NCBI GenBank assembly: GCA_015680685.1 | Contig: MNCI01019003.1 | Coordinates: forward strand, 352,472 to 416,471 | DNA length: 64,000 nt | From: Gnetum montanum | Taxonomy: Eukaryota > Streptophyta > Gnetopsida > Gnetales > Gnetaceae | Reading direction: 5' to 3' | Shown here: positions 23,440 to 34,587 of the stretch, piece by piece | Layout: every line of letters begins with the position of its first letter | Position numbering within the stretch: the first letter of the stretch is position 1 | Notes under the pieces: model-generated | What the model was told of the DNA's origin: nothing | Seen by the model: the letters and a program-made list of their open reading frames with translations, nothing else | Database searches by the model: none | Program-made: the position numbers and the translations under genes

Positions 23440-25308
23440 CCCTTAGTTATTTTTGAATTTTTGTTTTACACATGTTTTGTTTTACACATTCTTTCAATTT
23501 TTCTTATTTTTGTTTTACACCATTGTTCATGTTTTTACTATTTCATTGTTAACTTGATTTACTTTTATTCATCATCAAATAAATGCTCATGATGGTGGAT
23601 TGCATTATATCATATTGATTGCTAATGTTTGGTTTTTACCTTTGAATTATGATGCTGATATTAAGGTATGGTTCTTTTGGTAAAATAGGTAATGAGTCCA
23701 TGCCGTCCACTCATCCATACAACTCTATGGTCTCCTTTGGATTGGAACTGTAGAGTCCCCTTTTTCTAAGTAAATTTATTAATGAATTGGTGGCTGGGTA
23801 CTTTTCAAACCAAGGAAAGACTCAAAGGATGAGAAGGATGTGACTTCCAGGGGATTTGATGCATTTGTGCTAGCCATTCTCTTGGGTGCTTGGCTACTTT
23901 TTCTTGGGTTTTCCAACATTCTGACATTGTTCAAATATCAGGAAGCTAAGTGAATAAAAATAAGTCTTTGCATGGTTTGGTTCTCATGCATATACATACA
24001 AAAAAAGAGAAAAGTGAGAATTCAAAGCACACCTCTTAGACATAATAAAGCAATATGGGCTACAAGCACTAGTTATGAAACTGGAAATACATGTTACCCA
24101 TGCCTGAAGGTTCCCTCTAACTAAGGCCCTTTCTCATTTCCAGCTTCTCCATCTCACTCTCCTTGGGATAGTGGTCACTCTTTGTGGAAGCATTCTTGTT
24201 GCCTCAAGAGGATGGATTAGCCAAGTGTATTGATGCAAGGTCACTAAATGTGGTTGGTTTGAGTCTAGATTTGGGATGAGTTCTACTTAGTTATTGTAAC
24301 CATGAAATAAACAAGGGGCTTTACACAATCTTGTTCTTAGGATTCCATTCCATTCTCTCCTCTCTATCTTTCTTCCCATTTTCCACCTCATTTTTGGTTT
24401 TATCATTAGTCTGTTCTAGGTTGATACATTGTTTTTCTTTGGTGAATTCTTGTGGGTAGAGCCTATGGACTCTTTGGTTTGTGGGTTTTTCAGGGCATAA
24501 AATGCATGAGCCTGCTTTGGGGAGAATCCACTGGCATTCTATTTTGGTGCAATTATTAAGTTCTTTTACTTAAACATTTCCTACAATCAATCATCTCTTG
24601 TTTCATCCCCATTCATGACATCCATTTTATTGGCATTGTTGTTGTTATTTTTTCCCATCTTTCTTGTTCCTCATATTTTTCCATCTTATAGCTACCAGAG
24701 GTTCGCTCTTAGTCATGGAGGCCCTAGCATAAATTTTTTAATTTTCTCCATTTTACTATTTGTCTAATCCCTACACCTTGGGTAGTCACTTGTGATAAAT
24801 TTCCAAACCAGTTTCTACCATAACCACAACTCAGCTAATGCACTTCATATCAAGGAAAGGTATCAACTACATTATCGTCTATATATCCTTGCTCATTTGT
24901 GACTATGTTGTGTGTGCAGATGGTGATCATACAAACAATGGATTGGGCTTGGAGGAAACACTCAAGATGGACTGGAACTAGAGCATTTATGAAAGGATCA
25001 AGTCTAGTGGCATGGCTATGGATAAACAATAGAAGGCACAATCTTAGCATTGGCAGCAACATACTTTATTTTCTTTCTCTCTCTTTCTCTACAAACTACC
25101 AAATAAAGGCTTGGATGTCATTTATGTATGAGTGTTCATCACAATGGTCATGAACACTAATGTTGTAATATGCTTATTGATCCAGTCACAAGGTACATTG
25201 AGTCTATCATCCCATTCTACTACCAATTGTCAATTAGTCAATAATCCCATACCTTCCCAATATTTTATAAGGAACTCAAGGATGAGTTTTCATTCAATTG
25301 TGAGGATA
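23440..25308 (+). other. Spacer and decayed 3' region of A2
   Basis: 23440-24300 matches the conserved spacer of A1, A3 and A4. It includes GGATGTGACTTCCAGGGG near 23836 and ACATGTTACCCATGCCTGAA at 24090-24109. From 24300 to 25260 no good match to the envelope-position ORF is seen, so that ORF is mostly lost. The last 60 bp (ATCCCATACCTTCCCAATAT, then GGATGAGTTTTCATTCAAT) match the end of A4, and GTGAGGATA abuts the 3' LTR as a polypurine-type primer. Confidence 0.55.
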
Positions 25309-26270
25309 TGATGAGAGTGGTTACTCTGGTAGTTATTCTAATTATTAAAGAAGTTACTCCAGTGATTTATTCTAGTTATTAGAGTAGTTACTCTAGTGAT
25401 TTATTCTAATTATTAGAGTGGTTACTCTAGCGGTTACTTTAGCAGTTATTCTAATTATTATTTGAAAGTTAGAGTATTTTCCAAGTGCCTGTAGCAAGAG
25501 GTTAAATACAGTGCCGAGGTGCACAATTGAAAATAAGTCTTTTAGCAGTCAAGTAGTGAAACTCTTGTAGTTTGTTTGAAAGTTAGAGTATTTTCCAAGT
25601 GCCTGTAGCAAGAGGTCGAAGTGTGGATAGATCTTTACTTGAGCATTATGTACCTGAGCACACCTTGTGTATGACAATAAAGACAAGCTCTTCGATTCAT
25701 CCTTGCAGCACTTGAGATTTGTTTTCTTATGAATTTCTTTTATTTTATTTTCTTATGCATTTATTTTATTTTATTTTATTTTATGCACTTTACATTTCTT
25801 TTATTAGCACAACAATTCATTTTAATCAATTAAGCAAATCATTAAATTACACAAGCATGACCACTTCAAGCATGCATGTAACGCTTGGTAACCTAGTAAT
25901 GATTAGCATTTGGTAATCCAAATAGTGTTGCACTGGTTTAGGATGTGTACAGCAAGTGGGAATGGATGTTGGTGTTAGGATTAGTTAGAACTTAGTTAAT
26001 GAGTAGTTAAGTTAAATTAGTCACTTAGTTACCTCTCTCCTTCCCTACTAGCATAGGACATAAAAACATAAAAGCTATAAAAATCATATGCCTGAAGCTT
26101 ACTTAACCATACAATCATGACATAGAGGTAAGCTTGGGAAGACAATGATCAACGAACCTATCCTTGTTTCACAATGGCACATAAGCACTTAGTCCTTGGA
26201 ATTCGACCAGATCATGTGTGAAACGCTCGTATTCGTATGGTTGAGCGTAGGGGTACCTTGTCACTCATCA
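25309..26270 (+). repeat. 3' LTR of A2 (962 bp), TATA box lost
   Basis: It has the same ends and U3 array as the 5' LTR. It is longer because a 42-bp segment (25461-25502) is an exact copy of 25575-25616. This copy replaces the stretch that holds CTATAAATA in the 5' LTR, so only TTAAATACAG remains at 25502-25511. By eye the two LTRs otherwise differ by several percent. Confidence 0.9.
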
Positions 26271-26275
26271 TTATG

Positions 26276-27240
26276 TATATAATATCCAGTAGTTTTAGGT
26301 TTCAATAGCCCATATTTTCTATAAGGTAATAATAAATATATTAGTACCTAAAACACACAATTATCCTAGCATTGAGCCTTAAACCCAATACAAAGTTTTG
26401 AACATAGTACATTCAGATACAATATTGTTCAAACTAATATTTAACCAATAATTGATGCATTGAATAATTCATATTCTTATTTAAACCCTTTTCTATTCAT
26501 GATTATTCTTATTGGATGATATTATTTCTTTAACATATTACATCATTATCTATTTAATTATCCAATCAATGTTAATACAATCCAATGCCGACCAAAATAA
26601 CTATCGTTACTTTCTTTCATATAAATGACATGCAAGTTAAAACATAACAAATACATAATAGAATTAAATGTCTATATCATATCGGACTAAGCATGAAATA
26701 TGTGTGCAACAATATTCTCAATGAAGAATTTCCAAGTAATTCAACCAAGAATTTCCAAACAATATGCATAGCAGGAAGGCATTAATGCCACTTATTCATC
26801 AATCCAAGCAATCACAACAAAATCGCTACTCATGCACCATTTCAAATATGGACAAAGCAGCATTAGGTGTGTAATCAGGAGGGATTCCATAATCACAATC
26901 ATCATCGTCATTGTCACCATCCCCTTCTAGAGCCTTAAAAGGTTACTTTTCTTTCTTTCCAAGTCCTTGAGGAATAAATTTCTTGAAAAGTTCTTCAATG
27001 TCTAAGAATAAAAAAGCTCTTCTTCATGCATAAACCATCCATTTGTGTAATGAATTTTGTAATACTCAAACCCAAATATCTAATCTAATTACAATTTCTC
27101 GCTTAGACTCTCTCCCCCCTCTCTCTCCCCCTATTTGCTGGTGATGAATATGCTACAATGGCTATGTAATTTATAGGGCTGCAGGTACTAATTGCTGATT
27201 TGGTTTGATGTGAACCACAGGTATGCTTGTCATATACCAG
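26276..27240. other. Unassigned AT-rich stretch between A2 and A3
   Basis: No retroelement domain or repeat shared with the rest of the window is recognised. A CT-rich microsatellite lies at about 27106-27132. A possible gene remnant on the minus strand is listed separately. Confidence 0.5.
26829..27015 (-). pseudogene. Unrecognised coding-like remnant with acidic run
   Basis: One minus-strand frame reads FLDIEELFKKFIPQGLGKKE, a stop, then an acidic run DGDNDDDDCDYGIPP, and ends YTPNAALSIFEMVHE with a stop codon. Only one internal stop breaks about 60 codons, and the mix of residues looks like a real protein C-terminus. I do not recognise the family. It is unlike any retroelement ORF in the window. 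It may be a captured or decayed exon, or chance. Confidence 0.3.
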
Positions 27241-28891
27241 CCCAAATTTCGTCCTTTAAGGAAGCAAAAGGAAATCCAAACTCACCATATACTAAATAAT
27301 TTCATGGAAATTGCAAGTTTTGGATAAATAATATGTGTAATTGCAAAGTCCCATGTATCACATGCAGTGATACTAGGTGCAATTGTGTGTAAATAATTTG
27401 GGCCATAAAAGTTAATGCCATCATAGCATGCATTGGATGTATAGAAGACATGTGTGTACAAAAGTGTCTATATGCAATAGTCGCTCAACAAGATACCTAG
27501 TCGTTGATAATTGAAGAAGAAATGAAATCTAATATGTGCATGGAATCAACAAACAAAATTACAAGTACCTACATGGAGGAAATTGATAAGTTAGAATAGT
27601 TGAAAACACAACCTCCTCACATTGAATCACATCAAGAGGAAGATATTGAATGGAAAAGATTAGAGATACAAGAGACATTTGAAGTAAAATCCTTAGAAAA
27701 AAAGGCCCTACCAGATACTCTTGAATATGCCTTTCTAAACATTAAGAAATTGATAATTATAAATGTCAAACTTGATAAACAATAAAAGAGAAAATTCTTA
27801 GAGGTGGTAAATAAATGGACAACTATATTTGTATGGTCCTATGACACAATCATTGGAATTGATCCACACATCTCCCAACATCAAATATATATAGATCCAA
27901 CTATCAAACCATGCTAGCAACCTCAAATAAGATTGAACTTAAAGATTAAGGAAGTTGTTAAGTAAGAGCTAGAAAAACTATTGGAAATAGGATTTATCTA
28001 TCCTATAGCAAATAGTAAATGGATTAGCTCATTAGTCATTGTACCAAATAAGGGTATCAAATGAAGGATTTGTATTGATTTTCAGCTATTAAACATGGTG
28101 ATATTTAAGAACCATTTCCCTCTATAATTTAATGACCAAGTCCTAGATACCATAGCAAGACATTAGAATTACAATTTTTTATATGGGTATAATGAGTATA
28201 ATTAAATCCTAATTACACTAGAAGACCAAGAAAAGACCACATTCACTAGTCCATGAGGAATGTTTGCATACAAGAAAATGCTCTTTTGCTTATGTTATGC
28301 ACCTGCTACATTTCAAAGACTTGTACTTAGCATCTTCTAGAAGCAAATTAGCAATGAACTTGAAGACTTTATGGATAACTTCTCCACATACAGAATAGGT
28401 TTTAAACAAGCCTCAAACCATTTAGAGAACATATGGAAAATATTTGTAGAAACTAATCTAAATCTTAGTTAGAAAAAAATCCATTTCATATTTTAAGATG
28501 GTATAGTTTTGGGACATAAAGTATCTCAGAAATGAATAAAGGTAGATCTAGAGAAGATCAGAGTCATCTAGAATATCACTCAAAGATCACAAGTTGTCAA
28601 AGATATTAAACCATTTCTATTCCATAAATGATACTACAAAAGATTTATTGAAAAATTTTTAGAGATTGCAAAATAATGATGGAATTAACTAAGAAAGATG
28701 CATCATTTCTATGGATAGAGTAATGTAAGAAAGCATTTGGGACTTTAAAATAGAAATTAATTAAGACACTAATTATTTGAGCTCCAGATTAGTCAAACCC
28801 TTTCCACATTATAACAAATGCATCAAACTATGCACTATGAGTCATATTGACTCAACTAGATAACTAGAAAAGACCTTATTATATATAGTAT
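27240..28891 (+). pseudogene. Protease end and reverse transcriptase of A3, inactive
   Basis: The start matches the protease-RT junction of A2 and A6 (region with GATACTAGGTGCAATTGTGTG). From 27600 the linker is open for 61 codons. RT motifs follow: FIYPIANSKWISSLVIV, RICIDFQLLN, FLYGYNEYN (first catalytic Asp now Tyr), LCYAPATFQ and DFMDNFSTYR (second Asp now Asn, codon 28377-28379). The connection region KVDLEKIRVI continues to 28886. Stops are frequent. T1 interrupts it at 28891, and pol resumes at 35553. Confidence 0.8.
28887..28891. repeat. Left target-site duplication of T1 (AGTAT)
   Basis: AGTAT here is repeated exactly at 35553-35557, right after the 3' LTR. Removing T1 and one copy restores the RNase H order of A3. 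Confidence 0.9.
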
Positions 28892-29832
28892 TATTGATGT
28901 TAACACTTTCATGCTCGCATGGGGCCATGATTATCAATGTGTCTATTTCTCTCCTTTAATAACCACAATAAAAATCATGCGAGTCGTTGGAATTTAAATT
29001 ATTGGGTGGTGGTCATTAATGATGGTGGTTACGGTTATCAGTGACAAATGTTTTGGAAGTTATGGTGGTTTTGAACATTAGTGACAGATGTTTCGGAAGT
29101 TACAAACATAAGTGGGCACTTAATTGGAGAATGTGGGAATTATTACACAAGAGGTGATGGTGGTTTCTATAGCTGTTACATGAAACGTAGACATCATTAT
29201 GGATGGTCGTGGTGGCTATAGAGGGAGTCCCAAAATAGGCTCTGGCTATCAATCTGGAGGGGCAACTTCCTCTCCACTAAGTAGAAATTTTCTATTTTCT
29301 TTTTTTTCTGTACAGGCTTCTAGTCAATCTTCGAGGGTCCAAGGCAAGAGCTAGTGGCTCAAAATTGGATCCTTGCAGGTCTTCTTGATGATGGCAGGAG
29401 CTTATCTCAGTGGTACAGATGTGGGTGGATGATCTTACTCTCTACAGTAGTGCACAAAAGGTGGTAGATGGTGGTAGGCTTTAGGAACTGCAGTTGCTGC
29501 TAGTCTCTCTTTCTCTTTCTTTCTCTCTCCCTCTCTCGTGACGATCATGGTCTTGCTTCCCAGTAGTGGATACCATCGGTAGTCATGAACCAGCAATGTC
29601 AGCAAGACCAGGGAAAATTCAATTCTTTTAATTACTTATTATATTGAAAATAATTATTTAATTTAAATTCCAAATTTCTTTCTAGTTTATTATTTGCAAA
29701 AGGACATGTAGCCCTCTCCAGCTGAAACTATTCCCAAGTTTCTGTACCCATATGGGAGGTGCCTTAGGCAATAATCTCCTAAAATGAGTTTTCTTTCCCA
29801 ATGTTGGTGTGACCAAAATTTATGCTTCAACA
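28892..29832 (+). repeat. 5' LTR of T1 (941 bp)
   Basis: It matches 34588-35552 over its whole length. Its first bases are TATTGATGT (TGTTGATGT in the 3' copy), and it ends in CTTCAACA (ACATCAACA in the 3' copy). The 3' copy thus keeps a 9-bp terminal inverted repeat, TGTTGATGT/ACATCAACA. U3 holds repeated ATTAGTGACAGATGTTT units at about 29030-29100. A CT-rich run lies at 29505-29537. Confidence 0.9.
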
Positions 29833-29838
29833 CCTTTT

Positions 29839-29857
29839 TGGCATTAGAAGGAGGGCC
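29839..29857 (+). promoter_or_regulatory. tRNA-Asn type primer-binding site of T1
   Basis: It reads TGGCATTAGAAGGAGGGCC, six bases after the LTR. The tRNA-Asn complement is TGGCGCTAGAAGGAGGG. The two mismatches are a transition and a neighbouring change in the same CpG-containing triplet. Confidence 0.75.
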
Positions 29858-30560
29858 TTTCACCTTTTTTTATCATCTTTTCTTTCCATTTTTTTCCTAG
29901 CCATTTCTATCCCATTTTCTAAAATATTTATTTTCTGCCCTTTTCCAGTCCCTATTTTTATTTTTCAAAAATTTTATTTTCCTTGTTTCAAACTTATTTT
30001 ATTTAAAATTTCTATTTTTATCCACTATCTTGAAAAATATTTTAAATAATTTTAGAGCCCTTTATTTCTTGTTCTCAAAAGTTCATTTCTTGAAAACTTT
30101 TGGGTCTCATCCCCCATTTTTCTTTAATCTTTTTCCTTGTTGGTTTTTTCTTTAAAATCCTTGTTTCCAATCCCATTTTCAAATTTGTGGTTTGGTGGTC
30201 CTTACCTTAGTCCTGGGTTAGGTAAGGTGGTTTTATTTGATTATGTAATTTTAAGTTTATTTTCCTAAAATTTTTCTTTTATTATTTACCTTTTAATTTT
30301 ATAAGTATCATAATTTTATATATTTATTTTTCTTTTCAATATATATATATATATATATATATAATAGTATATTTTAGTGTTTTTCTTTATCAAAAAAATT
30401 ATTATTTCAATATTTTCTTTTCTTTTAAGCAGTTTTATAGTTTTATTCTAATAATTACATTTTATAGTTTTGTTTTATGAGTGAACTTTCCTTTGTTTCT
30501 AACTGACTAGTCACTCATCTCTTCGTATTAAGGAAACAACGAGCCTCACGTTTTCCAATT
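29858..30560 (+). other. Untranslated leader of T1
   Basis: AT-rich, with no long coding frame. It contains an (AT)n run at 30339-30363. It is the expected 5' leader between primer site and gag, where packaging signals would lie, but none can be named from the sequence. Confidence 0.5.
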
Positions 30561-31320
30561 TTTATTCCTAGGGGAGCCCAGACTAGGATGGCAGCCAATT
30601 AACCCCCAGCTCCCTTGGTTAGCAACCACTAATTATCATGATATCCCAAAATCACTTCAAAATATAAATTTGTTCTACAACCCCACAAACCCTACAAGTG
30701 ATGCCCACCAACATGTACAATGTTTTGAAACCTTACTAGGCATCTACAACATTGTTCAAAATGATGTGGCATATAGGGTATTTGTGAGAACTTTCAGAAC
30801 CAAAGCAAACCAATGGTTTTTGATGCTCCCTAATGCCTCCATTAACTCATGGCAGGAGTTCAAAAATAAGTTTTTGACTCAGCTTGACAAATTCATAAGC
30901 CCTGCCATAGCGTCAAGTAACTTCATCAGCTTAAGAAAGCTACCTAGCAAAAATGTTAGGGATTATAACCTAAGATTCCTTCACCAGTTGGCCTATGTGC
31001 CAAGTGAGATGTGTCCACAACCCGATGGCATCCTCAACTTTTGCCTCTCTACCATCAACCCATTCTTTGCCTATGCCATCAAATTGGACCCTAATATAAC
31101 AGAAATATAAGGAGCAATGGCTAAAGCTATGGAGCTAGAACAAATTACCCTTATGAATAGCATTCAAACCCAGTTTGGAAGGATGAGCATTAGCAATCCT
31201 ATGCAAAATAGTCCTCTACCTCTACCAACTTTCCCAATGACCAACACTATGTTCCAAACTCATGTTCCCCTTCAAATAACTCAACCTACATATAGCTAGT
31301 TTCAAGGTCCCACATCTTCT
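30560..31320 (+). CDS. gag of T1, nearly open
   Basis: The frame is open from about 30560 to the stop at 31108-31110, without a clear ATG at the start. It continues after that stop from 31117 to 31299. The capsid pattern is visible: AHQHVQCFETLLGIYN, then ANQWFLMLPNASINSWQEFK, and ISLRKLPSKNVRDYNLRFL. This is the common plant retrotransposon gag domain (W...F...L..F....NV..Y...F). Gag packages the element RNA. Being nearly intact, it could once have been made in trans-mobilised copies. The frame breaks at one to two stops. Confidence 0.75.
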
Positions 31321-31597
31321 CCATTCCTACCATCTAACATTGATTTGAATGAGGATTAATCAATGGCCTTATTTCAATCCATCATAAACCCAAACAAGGT
31401 ATATAACCCTACTAAACCCCAACTCAAACTCAAGATCAAATGACCCAGATATTAACTTCACTTCGAAAACATTCCAATGAAGTAGTTGAACTAAAGTGAA
31501 ACAACAACCAGTGTTCTATACAACCAGAAAAGCCTATGTCATTAGTCAATGACAATTATTATCACCTCCATAACACTAGGCAACATTCTGAGAAAAC

Positions 31598-33238
31598 TTG
31601 TCCCCAATTTTAGCATTATATGGTGAAAATACCCAAGGTCAAAAAAATGGGAAACCTCCTATTATGGTCCTTAACGTACCTCATCAAATAGAAAACGAAG
31701 AGGTTTCCTCATTAGAGCAAGTTATGGTAAACAACCCCAACCCACCTAATGTTCGCTATCATAGACTTATTGACATTATGAGCAACCTACAACAACAAAC
31801 TAGGACTCACCCTTACACTCCTCCAAACAGAAGAGCTCCTAGTCAAAGTAACATAAATACTCAAATTAGGTCATCCCACAAAAATTCTCCACAACAATCA
31901 AACCCACCTTCTATACTTAGAAGAACTCCATCTCAACAAGGAGCAGATAAACACAAGAATTATGATCTAGTTGAGGATTTGAAGAAAATTAAAGCTAACA
32001 TCTCAATGTATGACCTTTTACAATTTAACGAAATGAAAGAGGTAGTTCAAGAGATAGTTCATACACCTGAAACTAGAAAAGAAAAATTTGCAATCCCCAA
32101 AAAGAAAATTCACTTCATAGAAAGTCTTAGCACATTATCAGTACAAAATGTAAACAATTCCATGATGAAAAAGAAAGAGCAACCTCCTTTCCTTACAACT
32201 CTTATAATTTTAGGAAAGAATGTTCACAATTGTTTGATGGATTCTAGAGCAACTATTAGTGTCATGCCACTTGAGGTATGTAAGAATTTAGGAGCATAAA
32301 TGATACCATAAATGAAAAATGTGATTCAACTTGATGGGTCCAACGTACTTATAGTAGGGTCATTAAAAGAAGTGAAAGTGAAACTTAAACAATACCCTAC
32401 TTTCACATGTTACAGAGATATCCTAGTAGTTGACATGTCACCTACCTATGGTGTGCTCCTATCTAGGACTTTTGGAGCCAAGTTTGGGGGCTTCTTTAGG
32501 CCAGATTTCTCAAAGCTATTAATCCCTATCAAAGGAAAATATGAATACATGACTATGCCTCAAGAACCCTTTTGCAAACAAGTAGTTACAGCCTTGGATC
32601 AACAAAATCAATCTTTGAAAGATCAAAATGCTAATCTTTATGCTGGGGTTATTAAGGTTGAGTGTAGTGAACATGTTGAAAATGACTATGTGAGTGGAAT
32701 TACAAAAATAAATCTTGTCTCTCATGTAGATTCCACCCAATCTTACCAAGGTTCTATAGAAGGTGAAGAAAGCTATGGAGACACCTTGCCTTATCAACCA
32801 CATGATGGATTTTTTTTGAGTGATCCACCACCTTTAGAGGAAGATAAAGATGTAAGTAAAACCCTACCTCTTAAAACATTTGAAAGTGAGCTAAATTTTA
32901 ATGACACATCCATGGAACATTCTCCTAGAAAGGCTATATTCAATGATCCACCAAGACCTAGACGTATCATTAAAACTTATATCAAAGAAAGACTTGATAC
33001 AAGAAAGTTAAAGTTATGTCATGATTTTTGTAATCATAATTATCAAGAAATTGTTAAACAATGTCTTGACAGGAAGTACATTGGTAAAGTCTTTAAGATA
33101 GGAGACTTAGTCTCGGAAAAAAGTAGAACATGTGACCAAGAAACTCTTCAAGGTAAGTTCTCTCCTATTTGGTCAAGCCCATTCAGAGTTAAAGATGTCA
33201 TTGATCCCAATGTGTACAAGGTTACTAATGTGTAAGGA
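31598..33238 (+). CDS. gag tail, protease and integrase C-terminus fused in T1
   Basis: Two open stretches, 31598-32299 (233 codons) and 32312-33235 (307 codons), are separated by a single stop region. The first ends with the protease active site NCLMDSRATISVMPLEVCKN, where D-S-G became D-S-R (GGA to AGA). The second continues the protease fold (DILVVDMSPTYGVLLSRTFG) to about 32560. It then passes, with no RT, RNase H or integrase core, through an unrecognised polar linker into an integrase-type C-terminus: KVFKIGDLVSEK, then FSPIWSSPFRVKDVIDPNVY. The join is in frame. It is a deletion derivative that kept an ORF. Function of the linker (about 32600-32980) is unknown. Confidence 0.75.
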
Positions 33239-34587
33239 TATAAGTTACCTAGAAATTTTAATGCATTCCATCCAAAGCATTTCTACTCAAGTATTCCACA
33301 TGGACACCTAGTAGATTCTTAGTTGCATGTTTTCTTCCTCTTTGTCCTGCATTTCATTTATATATAGTTGCATTTAAATATTTTCTTTGCATTTCCATCA
33401 TTTCTTTCTTGGAATATTTTTTTGATTTTTGCTTTGCATAAGATGTTAGTAATCATTATGATCTTTTGAGTTACTAGGTGTTGGGTCATCAGGACACCAT
33501 TTGAAAATAATGTGAGTATAATCCTTTATATAATATTTCCTAGTACTATTACATAAAATCTCTTTTATACTATATATTTCAATAATGCTTTGATTCTTCC
33601 GAATCTTTTTCAAGGTTTTAGTTTCTTTAGTTATGTTGGATTGTGGAGTATGAGATTTATGCTAACTTATCATGTAATCATCATGATCATGTGAGTGTAG
33701 GATAGGTAATGTTGGAGAAAGGTTAGCCATAATCAATAGGTGACCTTGGAAAACCCCATTTTCTCTCTCATAAGCCCTAGCCCTCAAGTATGATGATCCA
33801 TGGTCACCCTATGAATAATGGGGAGAAGTGTGTTCATCTCCACTTAAAAGCCTTAGCCACCCAGGAGACATGTTATGATGCTATCAAATTGCAATTAAAG
33901 GCACATACATGAGGGTTGAACTACACCATGGGAAAAGTTCCAAAAGGACTATGTTCATTGGTAGTGTAGCTAATCAGGCATACTTGTGTTGGAATTTCTA
34001 CCTTAAGAATGAAGTACACCATAGGCAAAGTTTCCTAAAAAAAAGGGGGGGGAGGGAGGAACGAGGACCGTGTTCATTGTAGTTTAATAAGTTCTTGAGC
34101 ATGATGGGGTTTAGCAGCTATCCTAACCCTAACCTCCATTTCCCCTTTTGAACCTATTTTCAAAAAAGAAAAAAACGTTCCAAGGAAAAATCCAAAAGTT
34201 GTGACTAGCCACAATCTAATATGAGCCTGTCCTCATTAAATTTAGTATGGGCCTTGTGTTCAAAGTATTCTACATGTTGTTGACTTTTACTTTCTAAGAA
34301 TATTGGGAAAGAAATCATAATTATATGTTTTAATTATATATAAATATATGTAGTTAAAATAAATAAAATTATATATTTAGAGTTTAATTTAATAAGATGG
34401 TGTGGTTTGGGTGGCCCACGTTTAGTTCTCTTTAGATTATATGGTTATTTTAATCATGTTTAGTTTACTTTTAAGTTTCCATTTTCTTGTTTTGTGATGT
34501 TTGTAATTCCCTATCTATTGCATCATTTTAAAATTTCTATGGTCTTGTTCCTTGCACTGGCATGCAATTAAAAGTTTGGGGGCTAAG
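33239..34587 (+). other. 3' untranslated region of T1
   Basis: No coding frame is seen. A diverged direct repeat starts at about 33921 and 34014 (both with TACACCAT and GTTCATTG blocks). The second copy contains a 25-base purine run at 34037-34061. The tract AAAGTTTGGGGGCTAAG at 34571-34587 abuts the 3' LTR and is the likely polypurine primer for plus-strand synthesis. Confidence 0.65.

Larger units (their letters stand above)
14985..26270 (+). mobile_element. A2: Athila-like retrotransposon with perfect TTATG duplication
   Basis: Both LTRs are present (14985-15915 and 25309-26270). The element is flanked by TTATG at 14980-14984 and 26271-26275, a perfect 5-bp target duplication. Inside are the tRNA-Asp type primer site, gag, protease, RT and RNase H in order. 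The integrase core is then replaced by part of a foreign LTR, and the integrase C-terminus, the spacer and a poorly preserved 3' part follow. The element interrupted a copia fragment. It is 11,286 bp long and not autonomous. Confidence 0.9.

Noticed and set aside
30339-30363. (AT)n run
   Set aside because: Simple microsatellite in the T1 leader, with no sign of function.
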